From UBA8886 sp002731655 (GTDB lineage: Archaea; Thermoplasmatota; Poseidoniia; MGIII; CG-Epi1), in NCBI GenBank assembly GCA_030754655.1, contig JASLZX010000007.1, positions 1-51,278 of the forward strand: 51,278 bases of DNA, written 5' to 3'. How positions within the stretch are numbered: position 1 is the first letter of the stretch; each line of letters starts with the position of its first letter. The translations under genes were made by a program, and so were the position numbers. Shown here piece after piece: positions 31,141 through 39,554 of this stretch. Below the pieces are notes generated by a model. That model had not been told where the DNA came from and did not search any database. It was given only the letters and a program-made list of their open reading frames with translations.

Positions 31141-32415
31141 TCAGTCAAGGTAATCTTCGAGCTTCACGTCCATTGCCGGCGGGGTGCGCGCGAAGTGGGC
31201 CGCCTCACGGTCGCCGGGAATAGTGCAGTCGAACCCTTGCTTGCAGGTCTCGCACGTCTCGACGCACGCCGACGGGTCAAGGCTCGACCCTTTCGACTGG
31301 AACGTGACAGTGTCGCGGTCGCCCTGGAAGCGGGTTGCGAAGGCCCACTCGACCATGTCGCGGTCGCGGACGTCGACGTCGTCATTGACCACCCAGACGT
31401 GCTTCAGCGATGCGTGGCCGGCGAACGCCGCCTCGATTGCCTTGCGGCCGTCGCCCGCCGTGCGGGGCCGGATGGCAACGACCGCGTGCAGCCACGACGA
31501 GCCGCCGGGGGTGACGTGGACGTCGACGCAATCCGTTACTTGCGAGACGGCGTGGAAGATGGTCGGCTCGCGAGGCATCCCCATCAGCACCTTGTGCTCC
31601 GGGCCGCCCGGCAGCAGCGCGTGGAATATCGAGTCGTCGCGCAGGAAGAGCTGCTTCAGCCGCACGACCGGCTGGCTGCGGACGATGTCGCGCGTTTCGG
31701 TCAGGTCGAGAAACGGCCCCTCGTCGGCCATCTCGCCCGTGAATTCGCAAATCATCACCAGCTCCGACTGCGGCACCGTATGGCCGCCCACCTCGATGAG
31801 TGGCGCCGCGCCGAGCGCGTTGGCGATGGCCATCTCATCAATCTCGATGCCGAAGCTGGTCGCGGCGCCCAGCAGTACCGGCACGGAAACTCCGTTGCAG
31901 AACGCGAATTCCTTGAGACCGCGCTGCCGGTAAGCCTCGAGATTACGCGGCAGGATGCGCAGCACCATGCGCCGGTCGTCCAGCTTCATCCCGCGGTGGT
32001 AGCTCAGGTTCAGCCCGTGCTCCCCGTCGTGGGCGGCGGCAATCGCCGACGCGATGTAGGGGCCGCCGTCGAACTTCTGGTGTGTCAGGATAGGAAGCCC
32101 CGCCAGCGTCGGCTCGACCTCGCGGTAGCCTGTCGCCTCGGCGCGCGGCACCTCCGCCTGCGCGTCGCCTGCGGTGGCGATACGCTGCATGATTTCGGAA
32201 GGGTTGCAGTCGAGCCCGAGCGCGACCAGCTCACGCGAAGCGCAGATGTTGGTGACTGCCTCCATCCGGCTGCCGACAATGTTGGTGAAGAGCAGGGGCG
32301 TGTCGCCCGCCTGTGCCATCAGCGCCGCCACCTCGTATTCGGGGCTCACCTCGCGCGAGATGGTCCGCAGTCGCCCCGACTCGGCGAGCAGGTCAACGAA
32401 TTCGCGCAGGTTCAT
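31141..32415 (-). CDS. UbiD-family decarboxylase, probable anhydromevalonate phosphate decarboxylase
   Basis: 424 residues. UbiD signatures include LREFVDLLAESGRL at the start, THQKFDGGPYIASA, NLSYHRGMKLDDRRM, and the acidic patch EFTGEMADEGPF (224-235) expected to hold the catalytic Glu residues that work with prenylated FMN. A Cys cluster (CVETCETCKQGFDC) near the C-terminus is noteworthy. In the archaeal mevalonate route a UbiD homologue decarboxylates trans-anhydromevalonate 5-phosphate to isopentenyl phosphate; mevalonate kinase and AcnX on either side support that role. The start is ATG 32415, forming ATGA with the mevalonate kinase stop. A longer frame to 32505 lies inside the kinase gene. 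Confidence 0.88.
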   Translation of the reverse strand: MNLREFVDLLAESGRLRTISREVSPEYEVAALMAQAGDTPLLFTNIVGSRMEAVTNICASRELVALGLDCNPSEIMQRIATAGDAQAEVPRAEATGYREVEPTLAGLPILTHQKFDGGPYIASAIAAAHDGEHGLNLSYHRGMKLDDRRMVLRILPRNLEAYRQRGLKEFAFCNGVSVPVLLGAATSFGIEIDEMAIANALGAAPLIEVGGHTVPQSELVMICEFTGEMADEGPFLDLTETRDIVRSQPVVRLKQLFLRDDSIFHALLPGGPEHKVLMGMPREPTIFHAVSQVTDCVDVHVTPGGSSWLHAVVAIRPRTAGDGRKAIEAAFAGHASLKHVWVVNDDVDVRDRDMVEWAFATRFQGDRDTVTFQSKGSSLDPSACVETCETCKQGFDCTIPGDREAAHFARTPPAMDVKLEDYLD

Positions 32416-33341
32416 GTCGCTCCGCCGAAGGCAGTCTCGTATGCCGTATAACCGGCTTCGGTCAGCGCCCGCGCGACCGCCGCCTGTGAATCCGGCCCCT
32501 CGCACAGCGCGACCATGTTGCCGCCGCCACCCTTGCCGGTCAGCTTCGCGCCGAGCGCCCCGGCGTCACGCGCGATAGCGACCAGCTCGTCGAGCACGGG
32601 ATGGCCGACGTCGATATTGTTGAGCAGTTCGTGATTGGCGTCCATTAGCTTGCCCACTCGTTCCAGATCGCCTGCCTCCAGAGCGTCATGCGCGTCGCTG
32701 ACTAGGGCGCCAATGGCTTCGAAGTAGCCATTGTAGAGCCGCGGCTCGGCGTCGTGACGTTTACGCACGCCGGCAACCAGCTCGCCCGTCGAGGCAGTGA
32801 TGCCGGTATCGCCCAGTACCAGGAAGCAGCGGTTCGGCGACCGGAACGGCCGCGGCGGCTTGCCGCTGGTAAACCAGACCGGCTCCTCGTGCGCGACGAC
32901 GGTGTTGTCGATGCCGCTCGGCGTGCCGTGCACCACTCTCTCGGCCTGGAAGACGATATTAGAGACGGCGTTCGCCGACAGCTCCGCGCCGAGATGCGCC
33001 GCCAGCGCGCGGCAGACGGCAGTCGAAGTGGCGGCGCTGCTGCCCATGCCGGCCGCCGACGGGATGGCCGACTCGAGATTGACAGTTGCGTTCGGCTCCG
33101 GGGCGCCGGCGCGTGCCAGCACTGCCTGCGCCGCGACCGAGAACTGGTGCGCCGGGTCGCCGCCCAGCGTCAGCCGCTGGCCAAGGTCGCGTGCGTGGAT
33201 CACTAGCCCCGCCCCGTCGCGCGTCGGTTCGACCCACGCCCGCGCGCGCAGCCCCGAGAGCGGCACTGCGATGGCGGGCTGGCCGTAGACGACCGCATGC
33301 TCGCCGAACAGGATGACCTTGCCCGGGGCGGTGAACTCCAT
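32412..33341 (-). CDS. mvk: mevalonate kinase
   Basis: 309 residues, typical archaeal length. GHMP kinase motifs: GKVILFGEHAVVYGQPA (7-23), PSAAGMGSSAATS (94-106) for ATP binding, HGTPSGIDNT with the catalytic Asp, and TGKGGGGNMVAL near the C-terminus. It phosphorylates mevalonate at the 5-OH in isoprenoid (archaeal lipid) synthesis. It is the first gene of a minus-strand set with the UbiD-type decarboxylase (ATGA overlap) and AcnX. A TATA-like CGTAAATCC is about 25 bases before the ATG. It is divergent from the DUF6159-like gene. Confidence 0.95.
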   Translation of the reverse strand: MEFTAPGKVILFGEHAVVYGQPAIAVPLSGLRARAWVEPTRDGAGLVIHARDLGQRLTLGGDPAHQFSVAAQAVLARAGAPEPNATVNLESAIPSAAGMGSSAATSTAVCRALAAHLGAELSANAVSNIVFQAERVVHGTPSGIDNTVVAHEEPVWFTSGKPPRPFRSPNRCFLVLGDTGITASTGELVAGVRKRHDAEPRLYNGYFEAIGALVSDAHDALEAGDLERVGKLMDANHELLNNIDVGHPVLDELVAIARDAGALGAKLTGKGGGGNMVALCEGPDSQAAVARALTEAGYTAYETAFGGAT

Positions 33342-33361
33342 CGGGGTGGCAACGGTTGCGG

Positions 33362-33370
33362 GATTTACGG
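33362..33370 (-). promoter_or_regulatory. TATA-like box for mevalonate kinase
   Basis: The minus strand reads CGTAAATCC about 25 bases before the ATG at 33341. Confidence 0.4.
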
Positions 33371-33387
33371 CTGGCGGCGGGCCGCCA

Positions 33388-33396
33388 GCTTTATGA
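33388..33396 (+). promoter_or_regulatory. TATA-like box for the 33419 gene
   Basis: CAGCTTTATGAA with its AT core about 25 bases before the ATG at 33419; it favours this start over upstream in-frame codons. Confidence 0.4.
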
Positions 33397-33418
33397 ATCG
33401 TATGCGGCAGGCGCCCCC

Positions 33419-34348
33419 ATGGGCTTCTTCGATACCATTGCCCGTGGCTGGGCCATCAGCAAGCTCAGCTTCGGCGTTGTCTGGCGCGACCCGGAGCTGC
33501 TGGTCTACATGCTCTTCTCGAGCATCATGGTCGGGCTGACTGTCTTCGCCGGTGCGTTGCCGGGCATCGGCTACGAAATGGAAATGCCGATGTTTGACTG
33601 GGCCATGACCGAGGACCTGGAGACGGGCGAAACCACGGCGACAGGCCCCTACCTCGCCTGGATTTTCGTCACCTATACAATCGGTGCGACCTTCGTCGTC
33701 TTCTGGAACTGCGCCATCACCTACAGTGCGCATATGCGGCTCACCGGTGGCGACCCGCGCTTCATGACCGGCATCTCGGCTGCGATGCGGCACCTGCCAA
33801 CAATCGTGGCGTGGGGTATCATCACCGGCATCTTCGGGATACTTATGCGACTCATCCGCGACGCAGCCGCCAACTCGAAGAATCCTGCCATGCAGGTAGT
33901 GGGCGCTATCTTCGCCTTCATCGCCGAAACGGCGTGGTGGATTACCACCTTCTTCATCATCCCCATGATAGTCCTCGAGGACAAGGGCATCCGCGATGCT
34001 TTCAACTCGAGCAAGGGTCTGTTCGTGAAGACCTGGGGCGAGAACATCACCAGTGGCCTCGGCGTTGGCCTCATCGGCTTCCTGCTGGTGCTTGTCGCGT
34101 TCGCGGTCGGCATCCCGCTGATACTGCTCGGCCTCGTGCTGCCTGGCATCATCGCCATCGTCGTGCTGGTGCTGCTCGCCGTCCTCTGGACCAACACCGC
34201 CGAAGTGGTGGTGGTCGCGGCGCTCTACGAGTTCGCCCGCACCGGGGAAATGCCCGACCTCGATGGCGCCGGCAAGCAGGTGCAAAAGCACCTCGGCTGG
34301 GAAAACGAGTCGCCCGAGATGCAGGCGTGGCGCGAAGGGAGCGCGTAG
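33419..34348 (+). CDS. DUF6159-like multipass membrane protein
   Basis: 309 residues with about six transmembrane helices. The opening MGFFDTIARGWAISKLSFGVV...DPELLVY is like DUF6159 proteins of archaea and bacteria, whose function is not known. Further patterns: TYSAHMRLTGGDPRF, then IIPMIVLEDKGIRDAFNSSKGLF, and a long hydrophobic hairpin (about 215-270). The ATG at 33419 is preferred because the first 21 codons of the longer frame are hydrophilic and fall over the promoter. It lies between the divergent mevalonate kinase and ubiX on the same strand; a role in isoprenoid or lipid handling is possible from context only. Confidence 0.75.
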   Translation: MGFFDTIARGWAISKLSFGVVWRDPELLVYMLFSSIMVGLTVFAGALPGIGYEMEMPMFDWAMTEDLETGETTATGPYLAWIFVTYTIGATFVVFWNCAITYSAHMRLTGGDPRFMTGISAAMRHLPTIVAWGIITGIFGILMRLIRDAAANSKNPAMQVVGAIFAFIAETAWWITTFFIIPMIVLEDKGIRDAFNSSKGLFVKTWGENITSGLGVGLIGFLLVLVAFAVGIPLILLGLVLPGIIAIVVLVLLAVLWTNTAEVVVVAALYEFARTGEMPDLDGAGKQVQKHLGWENESPEMQAWREGSA

Positions 34349-34375
34349 GGACCTTGTCTACCGGCTTCGCCTGAA

Positions 34376-34385
34376 GCCTTAAGCC
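34376..34385 (+). promoter_or_regulatory. TATA-like box for ubiX
   Basis: GCCTTAAGCC with its centre about 26 bases before the ATG at 34407. Confidence 0.4.
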
Positions 34386-34406
34386 CGCGAGCGCTTCCCG
34401 GCCGGA

Positions 34407-34967
34407 ATGGACCGCATCGTGGTCGGCATGAGTGGCGCCTCCGGCATTGCCTACGGGGTGCGGCTGCTCGAAGCGCTGCGCGAGCAGCCGGTCGAGACCC
34501 ACTTTGTCGCGACCGACTCGGCGCAGCTGGTGCACCAGCACGAGTGCGATGGCGACTGGGCTGACGTCGAAGCGCTGGCCGACGTGGTGCACCCCAACAA
34601 CGATGTAGCCGCCTCCATCGCCTCCGGCTCGTTCCGCGCGCGGGCGATGGTCATCGTCCCCTGCTCGATGGACACGCTCGGCAAGCTCGCTGCGGGGGTC
34701 AACGACAACCTGCTGACGCGCGCCGGCGCGGTGATGCTCAAGGAGCGGCGGCCGCTAATCCTCGTGCCGCGTGAGACGCCGTTCAGTCACATCCACATCG
34801 AGAACATGCTGCGGCTTTCGACGGCGGGCGCGATTATCGCGCCCGCCGCACCGGCGTTCTACAATCGCCCGCAGAGCCTTGACGACAACGTCAACTTCAT
34901 CGCCGGCCGGGTGCTCGACCTCCTCGGCCTCGATGCAGACCTGTTCGCGCGCTGGGAAGGCGGTTAA
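34407..34967 (+). CDS. ubiX: flavin prenyltransferase UbiX
   Basis: 186 residues, usual for UbiX. GMSGASGIAYGVRLLEAL at the N-terminus binds FMN; VIVPCSMDTLGKLAAG and LVPRETPFSHIHIENM are the family hallmarks. It joins a dimethylallyl group to FMN to make the prenyl-FMN cofactor needed by UbiD decarboxylases, so it probably serves the UbiD-type decarboxylase at 31141-32415. Archaeal and bacterial UbiX cannot be told apart here. Its stop overlaps the stop of the convergent DUF2203 gene in the palindrome TTAA (34964-34967). Confidence 0.95.
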   Translation: MDRIVVGMSGASGIAYGVRLLEALREQPVETHFVATDSAQLVHQHECDGDWADVEALADVVHPNNDVAASIASGSFRARAMVIVPCSMDTLGKLAAGVNDNLLTRAGAVMLKERRPLILVPRETPFSHIHIENMLRLSTAGAIIAPAAPAFYNRPQSLDDNVNFIAGRVLDLLGLDADLFARWEGG

Positions 34968-35398
34968 GCGCGCAACATTTCGGGTTCGCTCTTGAGCGGC
35001 TGGCGGCCGCTGAAGCCATCGTCGAGCGGGTGCCAGTGAGTTACGGTGGACTCGCCCAGCCGGTAACAGAGATAGACCAGCTCCGCCCCGCGCTGCGTGT
35101 GGAAGTCGATGAGCCCCAGCGCCGGGTCCTTCACCTCGATACCGTGCCGTGCCAGCGCCTCGAAGAGCCGCTTACGCTCTGCTAGGTTGGTGTCGAGCCG
35201 CACCTCCAGCTCGATGCGGTCGCGCGCCGGCCCCTTGCCCGAGTCCTGTTCGGTCTCAATCAGCAGCTCCTCGAGCTGCTCGCGCTCGGCGCATTTGTCG
35301 GCCAGCGCGACCAGCAGCGGCCGCAAGACCGGCAGCATCGCGTTCGCCTCGCGCGGGGTGAAAAGCCGCACAGCGTTTGACTGCACGGAAGCTCCCAT
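34964..35398 (-). CDS. DUF2203 family protein
   Basis: 144 residues. The pattern FTPREANAMLPVLRPLL at the N-terminus, a coiled-coil-like Glu-rich middle, and GLIDFHTQRGAELVYLCYRLG...THWHPLDDGFSGRQPL at the end match the DUF2203 family, small cytoplasmic proteins of unknown function found in bacteria and archaea. It is alone on this strand, divergent from gcvP and convergent with ubiX. No functional link to either is apparent. Confidence 0.85.
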   Translation of the reverse strand: MGASVQSNAVRLFTPREANAMLPVLRPLLVALADKCAEREQLEELLIETEQDSGKGPARDRIELEVRLDTNLAERKRLFEALARHGIEVKDPALGLIDFHTQRGAELVYLCYRLGESTVTHWHPLDDGFSGRQPLKSEPEMLRA

Positions 35399-35458
35399 CC
35401 CGGGGGGAGATTTAGGGAACGCGGCGGCTTCAGTCGCCTGCCCGAAAACGCGCAGCCA

Positions 35459-35466
35459 TAAGTAAG
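35459..35466 (+). promoter_or_regulatory. TATA-like box for gcvP
   Basis: ATAAGTA about 26 bases before the ATG at 35488; a second AT patch (ATTTTAT, 35470-35476) is nearer. Confidence 0.35.
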
Positions 35467-35487
35467 CGGATTTTATGGGGGGCCAGA

Positions 35488-38295
35488 ATGGCGCGGTTCG
35501 AGCATCCCGACACCTTCGTGCGCCGGCACATCGGGCCGGCTCCAGCCGACATCCCCGAGATGCTCGCCGAGCTCGGCTGTGAGACGCTGGACGAGCTGGT
35601 CGACGCGGTCGTACCAGTCGACCTTCGCCTGGCGGGGACGCTCGAACTGCCGTCGCCGCTCTCGGAAGCGGCAGCGCTGGCGGCTCTGCGCGAGCTCGCG
35701 GGGCGCAACGTGGTGGCGCGCAGCTACCTCGGGATGGGCTACTACGGTACCATCACGCCGCCGGCGCTGCGGCGCAACCTGCTCGAGAACCCCGGCTGGT
35801 ATACCGCGTATACCCCTTACCAGCCGGAAATCGCGCAGGGGCGGCTGGAAGCGCTGCTCAATTTCCAGACCATGGTTTGCGACCTGACGGCGATGGAAAT
35901 CGCCAACGCCTCGCTGCTCGATGAAGCGACCGCCGCCGCCGAAGCGATGGCGATGGCGTGCAACTCCGCGCGCGGCGACCGCGCCACCTTTGTGGTCGCC
36001 GCCGACTGCCATCCGCAAACCATTGCCGTCGTGCGCACCCGCGCTGCTCCCTTGGGCTTGCGCATTGTCGTCGCCCCGCCGGCGGCAATGGAGTTCGACG
36101 ACGATGTGTTCGGCGTGCTGCTGCAGTGTCCTGCCACCGACGGTGCGGTCTGTGACTATGCGGGTGTGGTCGCCGCGGCGCACAAGGCGGGCGCGCTGGC
36201 GGTCGTCGCGACAGACCTGCTGGCGCTCTGCCTGCTCAAGCCGCCCGGCGAATGGGGTGCCGACATTGTCGTCGGTTCGTCGCAGCGCTTCGGCGTGCCG
36301 CTGGGCTACGGCGGCCCGCACGCGGCGTTCTTTGCGACGCGTGACGCGCTCAAGCGGCGACTGCCGGGCCGGCTCGTCGGCGTTTCGCGCGACGCGCATG
36401 GCGCGCCCGCACTGCGGCTGGCGCTGCAGACGCGCGAGCAACACATCCGACGTGACCGCGCGACGAGCAACATCTGCACCGCGCAAGTCCTGCTCGCGGT
36501 CACCGCGGCGATGTACGCGGTTTACCACGGCCCCCGCAAGTTGCGCGCCATCGCGGAGCGAGTGCATTGCCTTACGGGGACGCTCGCGGCTTCGCTACGC
36601 GCGGCTGGCGTTCCGGTCGCGCACGACCACTACTTCGATACGCTACGTGTCACCGCCTCCGGTGCGCTCGAACGCGCCGCAAAGCACGGCATCAACCTGC
36701 GCGACCTCGGCGACGGCGACGTCGGTATCGCGCTCGACGAGACCGTCGGCGAAGCCGAACTCGCGGAACTGCTGGCGGTATTCGGCGCGAAATTGGTGTC
36801 CCCGCAAGGCGGCGCGCTGCCGGCCGTGCTGGCGCGTGCATCGCCCTACCTCGCGCACCCGATTTTCAACAATTACCACAGCGAGACCGAGTTCATGCGC
36901 TACCTGCACCGGCTCGAGACGAAGGACCTCGCGCTGAACACTAGCATGATTCCGCTCGGCTCGTGCACTATGAAACTCAACGCGGCGGCCGAAATGGAGC
37001 CGATATCGTGGCCCAGCTTCGCCGACCTCCACCCCTTCGCGCCGGCGGAGCAGGCGGCCGGCTACCGCCGGCTGATTGCCGACCTCGAAGCATGGTTCTG
37101 CGAAATGACCGGCTTCGCCGCCATCTCGCTCCAGCCCAACGCCGGCTCGCAGGGTGAATTGGCGGGGATGCTCGCGATTCGCGCTTACCACGCGTCGCGC
37201 GGCGAAGGGGAACGCGACGCCTGCCTGATTCCCGCCAGCGCGCACGGCACTAACCCCGCTTCGGCGGTGATGGCCGGCATGCGCGTTGTCCCGGTCGCGT
37301 GCGACGCCGACGGCAACATTGACCTCGCCGACCTCCGCGCGAAGGCAGCCGAGTGCGGTAAGGCCTTGGCAGCGCTGATGATCACCTACCCTTCGACGCA
37401 CGGTGTCTTTGAAACGCACATCCGCGAAGTGTGTGACGTCGTCCACGCCGCGGGCGGGCAGGTCTACCTCGACGGCGCCAACCTCAACGCAATGGTCGGC
37501 CTCTGCCGGCCGGCCGAGTTCGGCGCCGACGTCTGCCACCTCAATCTACACAAGACATTCTGTATCCCGCACGGCGGCGGCGGCCCCGGCATGGGACCCA
37601 TCGGCGTCGCCGCCCACCTCGCGCCGTTCCTGCCGGGCGACCCGCTTGCGGGAGACGGCGCCGTCTCGGCCGCCAACTTCGGCAGCCCGCTAATCCTGCC
37701 GATAACGTGGGCCTACATCGCGATGATGGGCGCGGCCGGGCTGCGCGAAGCGACGCAGGTCACCATCCTCAACGCCAACTATGTCGCGCAGCGGCTCGGC
37801 GACGCCTACCCTGTGCTCTATACCGGCGCCACCGGCCGCGTCGCGCACGAGTGCATCCTCGACACGCGGCAGATGCTGGCCGACGCGGGGCTGACCGTCG
37901 ACGACGTCGCCAAGCGGTTGATTGACTACGGCTACCACGCGCCTACGATGAGTTTCCCGGTCCCGGGGACGCTGATGGTCGAGCCGACCGAGTCCGAGTC
38001 GCGCGCTGAGCTGGACCGCTTCTGCGACGCGATGCTCGCGATTCGCGCCGAAATCACAGCGGTCGCTGACGGCAGTCTGGCGGCCGCCACGAGCCCACTG
38101 CGCCATGCGCCGCACACCGCCGCCGCCGCGACGGCCGATGAGTGGGACCGCGCCTACCCGCGCGCACAAGGCGCCTTCCCCGCCGCGTGGCTGCGTGACC
38201 ACAAATACTGGCCGCCGGTTGGCCGCATCGACCAGCCGTGGGGCGACCGCAATTTGGTATGCAGCTGCCCCGATGACTGGGCGGAACAGGTTTAG
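35488..38295 (+). CDS. gcvP: glycine dehydrogenase (decarboxylating), single-chain P protein
   Basis: 935 residues with both halves joined, as in bacteria and eukaryotes; many archaea split them. FVRRHIGP opens the N-terminal half, with YLGMGYYGT and YTPYQPEIAQGRLEALLNFQTM; the C-terminal half carries GSCTMKLNAAAEM, LQPNAGSQGE, and the PLP-binding LNLHKTFCIPHGGGGPGMGPIG with Lys at about 689. It decarboxylates glycine and passes the aminomethyl group to lipoyl-GcvH. No gcvT or gcvH is in the window. A small glutaredoxin gene follows after 22 bases. Confidence 0.96.
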   Translation: MARFEHPDTFVRRHIGPAPADIPEMLAELGCETLDELVDAVVPVDLRLAGTLELPSPLSEAAALAALRELAGRNVVARSYLGMGYYGTITPPALRRNLLENPGWYTAYTPYQPEIAQGRLEALLNFQTMVCDLTAMEIANASLLDEATAAAEAMAMACNSARGDRATFVVAADCHPQTIAVVRTRAAPLGLRIVVAPPAAMEFDDDVFGVLLQCPATDGAVCDYAGVVAAAHKAGALAVVATDLLALCLLKPPGEWGADIVVGSSQRFGVPLGYGGPHAAFFATRDALKRRLPGRLVGVSRDAHGAPALRLALQTREQHIRRDRATSNICTAQVLLAVTAAMYAVYHGPRKLRAIAERVHCLTGTLAASLRAAGVPVAHDHYFDTLRVTASGALERAAKHGINLRDLGDGDVGIALDETVGEAELAELLAVFGAKLVSPQGGALPAVLARASPYLAHPIFNNYHSETEFMRYLHRLETKDLALNTSMIPLGSCTMKLNAAAEMEPISWPSFADLHPFAPAEQAAGYRRLIADLEAWFCEMTGFAAISLQPNAGSQGELAGMLAIRAYHASRGEGERDACLIPASAHGTNPASAVMAGMRVVPVACDADGNIDLADLRAKAAECGKALAALMITYPSTHGVFETHIREVCDVVHAAGGQVYLDGANLNAMVGLCRPAEFGADVCHLNLHKTFCIPHGGGGPGMGPIGVAAHLAPFLPGDPLAGDGAVSAANFGSPLILPITWAYIAMMGAAGLREATQVTILNANYVAQRLGDAYPVLYTGATGRVAHECILDTRQMLADAGLTVDDVAKRLIDYGYHAPTMSFPVPGTLMVEPTESESRAELDRFCDAMLAIRAEITAVADGSLAAATSPLRHAPHTAAAATADEWDRAYPRAQGAFPAAWLRDHKYWPPVGRIDQPWGDRNLVCSCPDDWAEQV

Positions 38296-38317
38296 CCGCG
38301 TCCCGGCTGCCCCACCC

Positions 38318-38557
38318 ATGACCCTGCGCATGTACGGCACCGCGTGGTGCGGCGACTGCCATCGCGCGAAAGCGTGGCTCGACGCGACCGGCATCGCCTA
38401 CGAATACCTTGACATCGAGTCCGACGACGCGTTGCGCGACCGCGCGGTTGCGCTCAACGACGGCTTCCAGCGCGTGCCGGTACTCGAGTTCGACGACGGC
38501 AGCGTGTTGGTCGAGCCGACGAATGAGCAGTTGGCGGCGAAGTTAAAAATCGAGTGA
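38318..38557 (+). CDS. glutaredoxin-like protein
   Basis: 79 residues. TLRMYGTAWCGDCHRAKAWLD gives a CxxC redox site (CGDC) after the first strand, and RVPVLEFDDGSVLVEPTNEQL supplies the cis-Pro and glutathione/mycothiol-type binding loop; closest in style to NrdH/mycoredoxin-like proteins. ATG at 38318 is chosen because the upstream part of the longer frame is shadow sequence within gcvP. It lies 22 bases after gcvP and is probably in the same transcript, reducing small thiols or protein disulphides. Confidence 0.85.
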   Translation: MTLRMYGTAWCGDCHRAKAWLDATGIAYEYLDIESDDALRDRAVALNDGFQRVPVLEFDDGSVLVEPTNEQLAAKLKIE

Positions 38558-38572
38558 ATAAAAACGATAGCC

Positions 38573-38577
38573 TTTTT
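38573..38577 (+). terminator. oligo-T stop after the glutaredoxin gene
   Basis: TTTTT follows the glutaredoxin stop within about 20 bases, as in archaeal intrinsic termination. Confidence 0.4.
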
Positions 38578-38610
38578 ATGGCGCACCCATCGTGCGCCGC
38601 CGGGCAAATG

Positions 38611-38620
38611 CTATATAACT
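38611..38620 (+). promoter_or_regulatory. TATA box for the PGF-CTERM/archaeosortase operon
   Basis: CTATATAACT about 30-39 bases before the ATG at 38650, one of the best TATA matches here; it leaves a leader of about 10 bases. Confidence 0.6.
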
Positions 38621-38649
38621 CGATAGCACAGTCCCGACGGAGACGAAAT

Positions 38650-39528
38650 ATGTCGACACCCACCCGCGCACTGCTCATGGCCGCAATCATGCTGGGAAGC
38701 ACGCTCTTCCTCATCGCCCCGCAGGCGGAGGCGCAGACGGCGGTCGTAGCATATTCCATCAGTTTCTCCGCAGCGAACATCGAAGTCGATGTGCGCCCCG
38801 GCGCTTCAGGCGTCGGCTGTCTCGAGCTCCTGGTTTCCAACGAGGGAACCGCCAATATTGACGTGGACGTCGCCATGAGTGGCGGGGGAGTCACGATTTC
38901 TCCCGGTGCGGTTTCTGTAACGCTCTCTGCGGGCGCCAGTATCACAATCCCGGTCTGTGCCGTTGCAGCAACCCGTTCCAACTACAAGATTGTGCAGGTC
39001 ACGGCGCTGGCAAGCGGCCGTGAGTCGAACACCCAGCAGGGACAGGTGAACAAGAATGGTGGATTCACCGTCAGTATCCAGCAGTATGCACGGCTCTCGA
39101 TTCGCGCCGACCAGCCTTTCCAGAAGGTCGGTCCCGGCAAGCAGTTCCCCATATCATTCACCATCATCAACTATGGTAACTATGTCGACACCATCCTACT
39201 CGAGGTGCTCAACCAGGAAGACCTGGAGGAAACCGGTTTCATCGTCGCACTTTCGCAACCGCAGATTGAGATTGACAGTCAGGGCGAAATGGTGGTCATG
39301 ATTTCCCTCCAGACCCCGCGTGGCACCGTCATCGGCTGGTTCAACGAATACCATACTGTCATCTTGAAGGCCTCGACCACGCTCGCGGGCGAGACCGAGG
39401 CACGCTCGGTAACCTCGACCCTCTGGGTGCGCGGCGTCTTCGTCCCCGGCTTCGAGTCTGCCTTCTCGCTGCTTGCGCTCGCCTTCGTCGCGATAACGCT
39501 GGCACGGGTGAAGCGCGACGACGAGTAG
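38650..39528 (+). CDS. PGF-CTERM surface protein
   Basis: 292 residues. A signal peptide (ALLMAAIMLGSTLFLIAPQAEA) is followed by two Ig/NEW3-type beta domains (GCLELLVSNEGTANIDVDV; FPISFTIINYGNYVDTILLEV). The C-terminus has VPGFESAFSLLALAFVAITLARVKRDDE: PGF, a transmembrane helix and a short basic-acidic tail, the three-part signal cut by archaeosortases and replaced by a lipid anchor. ATG at 38650 is set by the TATA box; the longer frame to 38554 runs through the promoter. It is followed by a NUDIX gene and an archaeosortase gene, making it a likely substrate of that enzyme. Confidence 0.85.
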   Translation: MSTPTRALLMAAIMLGSTLFLIAPQAEAQTAVVAYSISFSAANIEVDVRPGASGVGCLELLVSNEGTANIDVDVAMSGGGVTISPGAVSVTLSAGASITIPVCAVAATRSNYKIVQVTALASGRESNTQQGQVNKNGGFTVSIQQYARLSIRADQPFQKVGPGKQFPISFTIINYGNYVDTILLEVLNQEDLEETGFIVALSQPQIEIDSQGEMVVMISLQTPRGTVIGWFNEYHTVILKASTTLAGETEARSVTSTLWVRGVFVPGFESAFSLLALAFVAITLARVKRDDE

Positions 39529-39554
39529 GCGTCCCGGACGCGCAGCCAACTGCG

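Noticed and set aside
30409..32451. 680-codon plus-strand frame across the AcnX and UbiD genes
   Set aside because: Composition is typical of antisense reading (Arg, Val, Gln, His), with no domain; both strands cannot code for the two well-supported enzymes and this.
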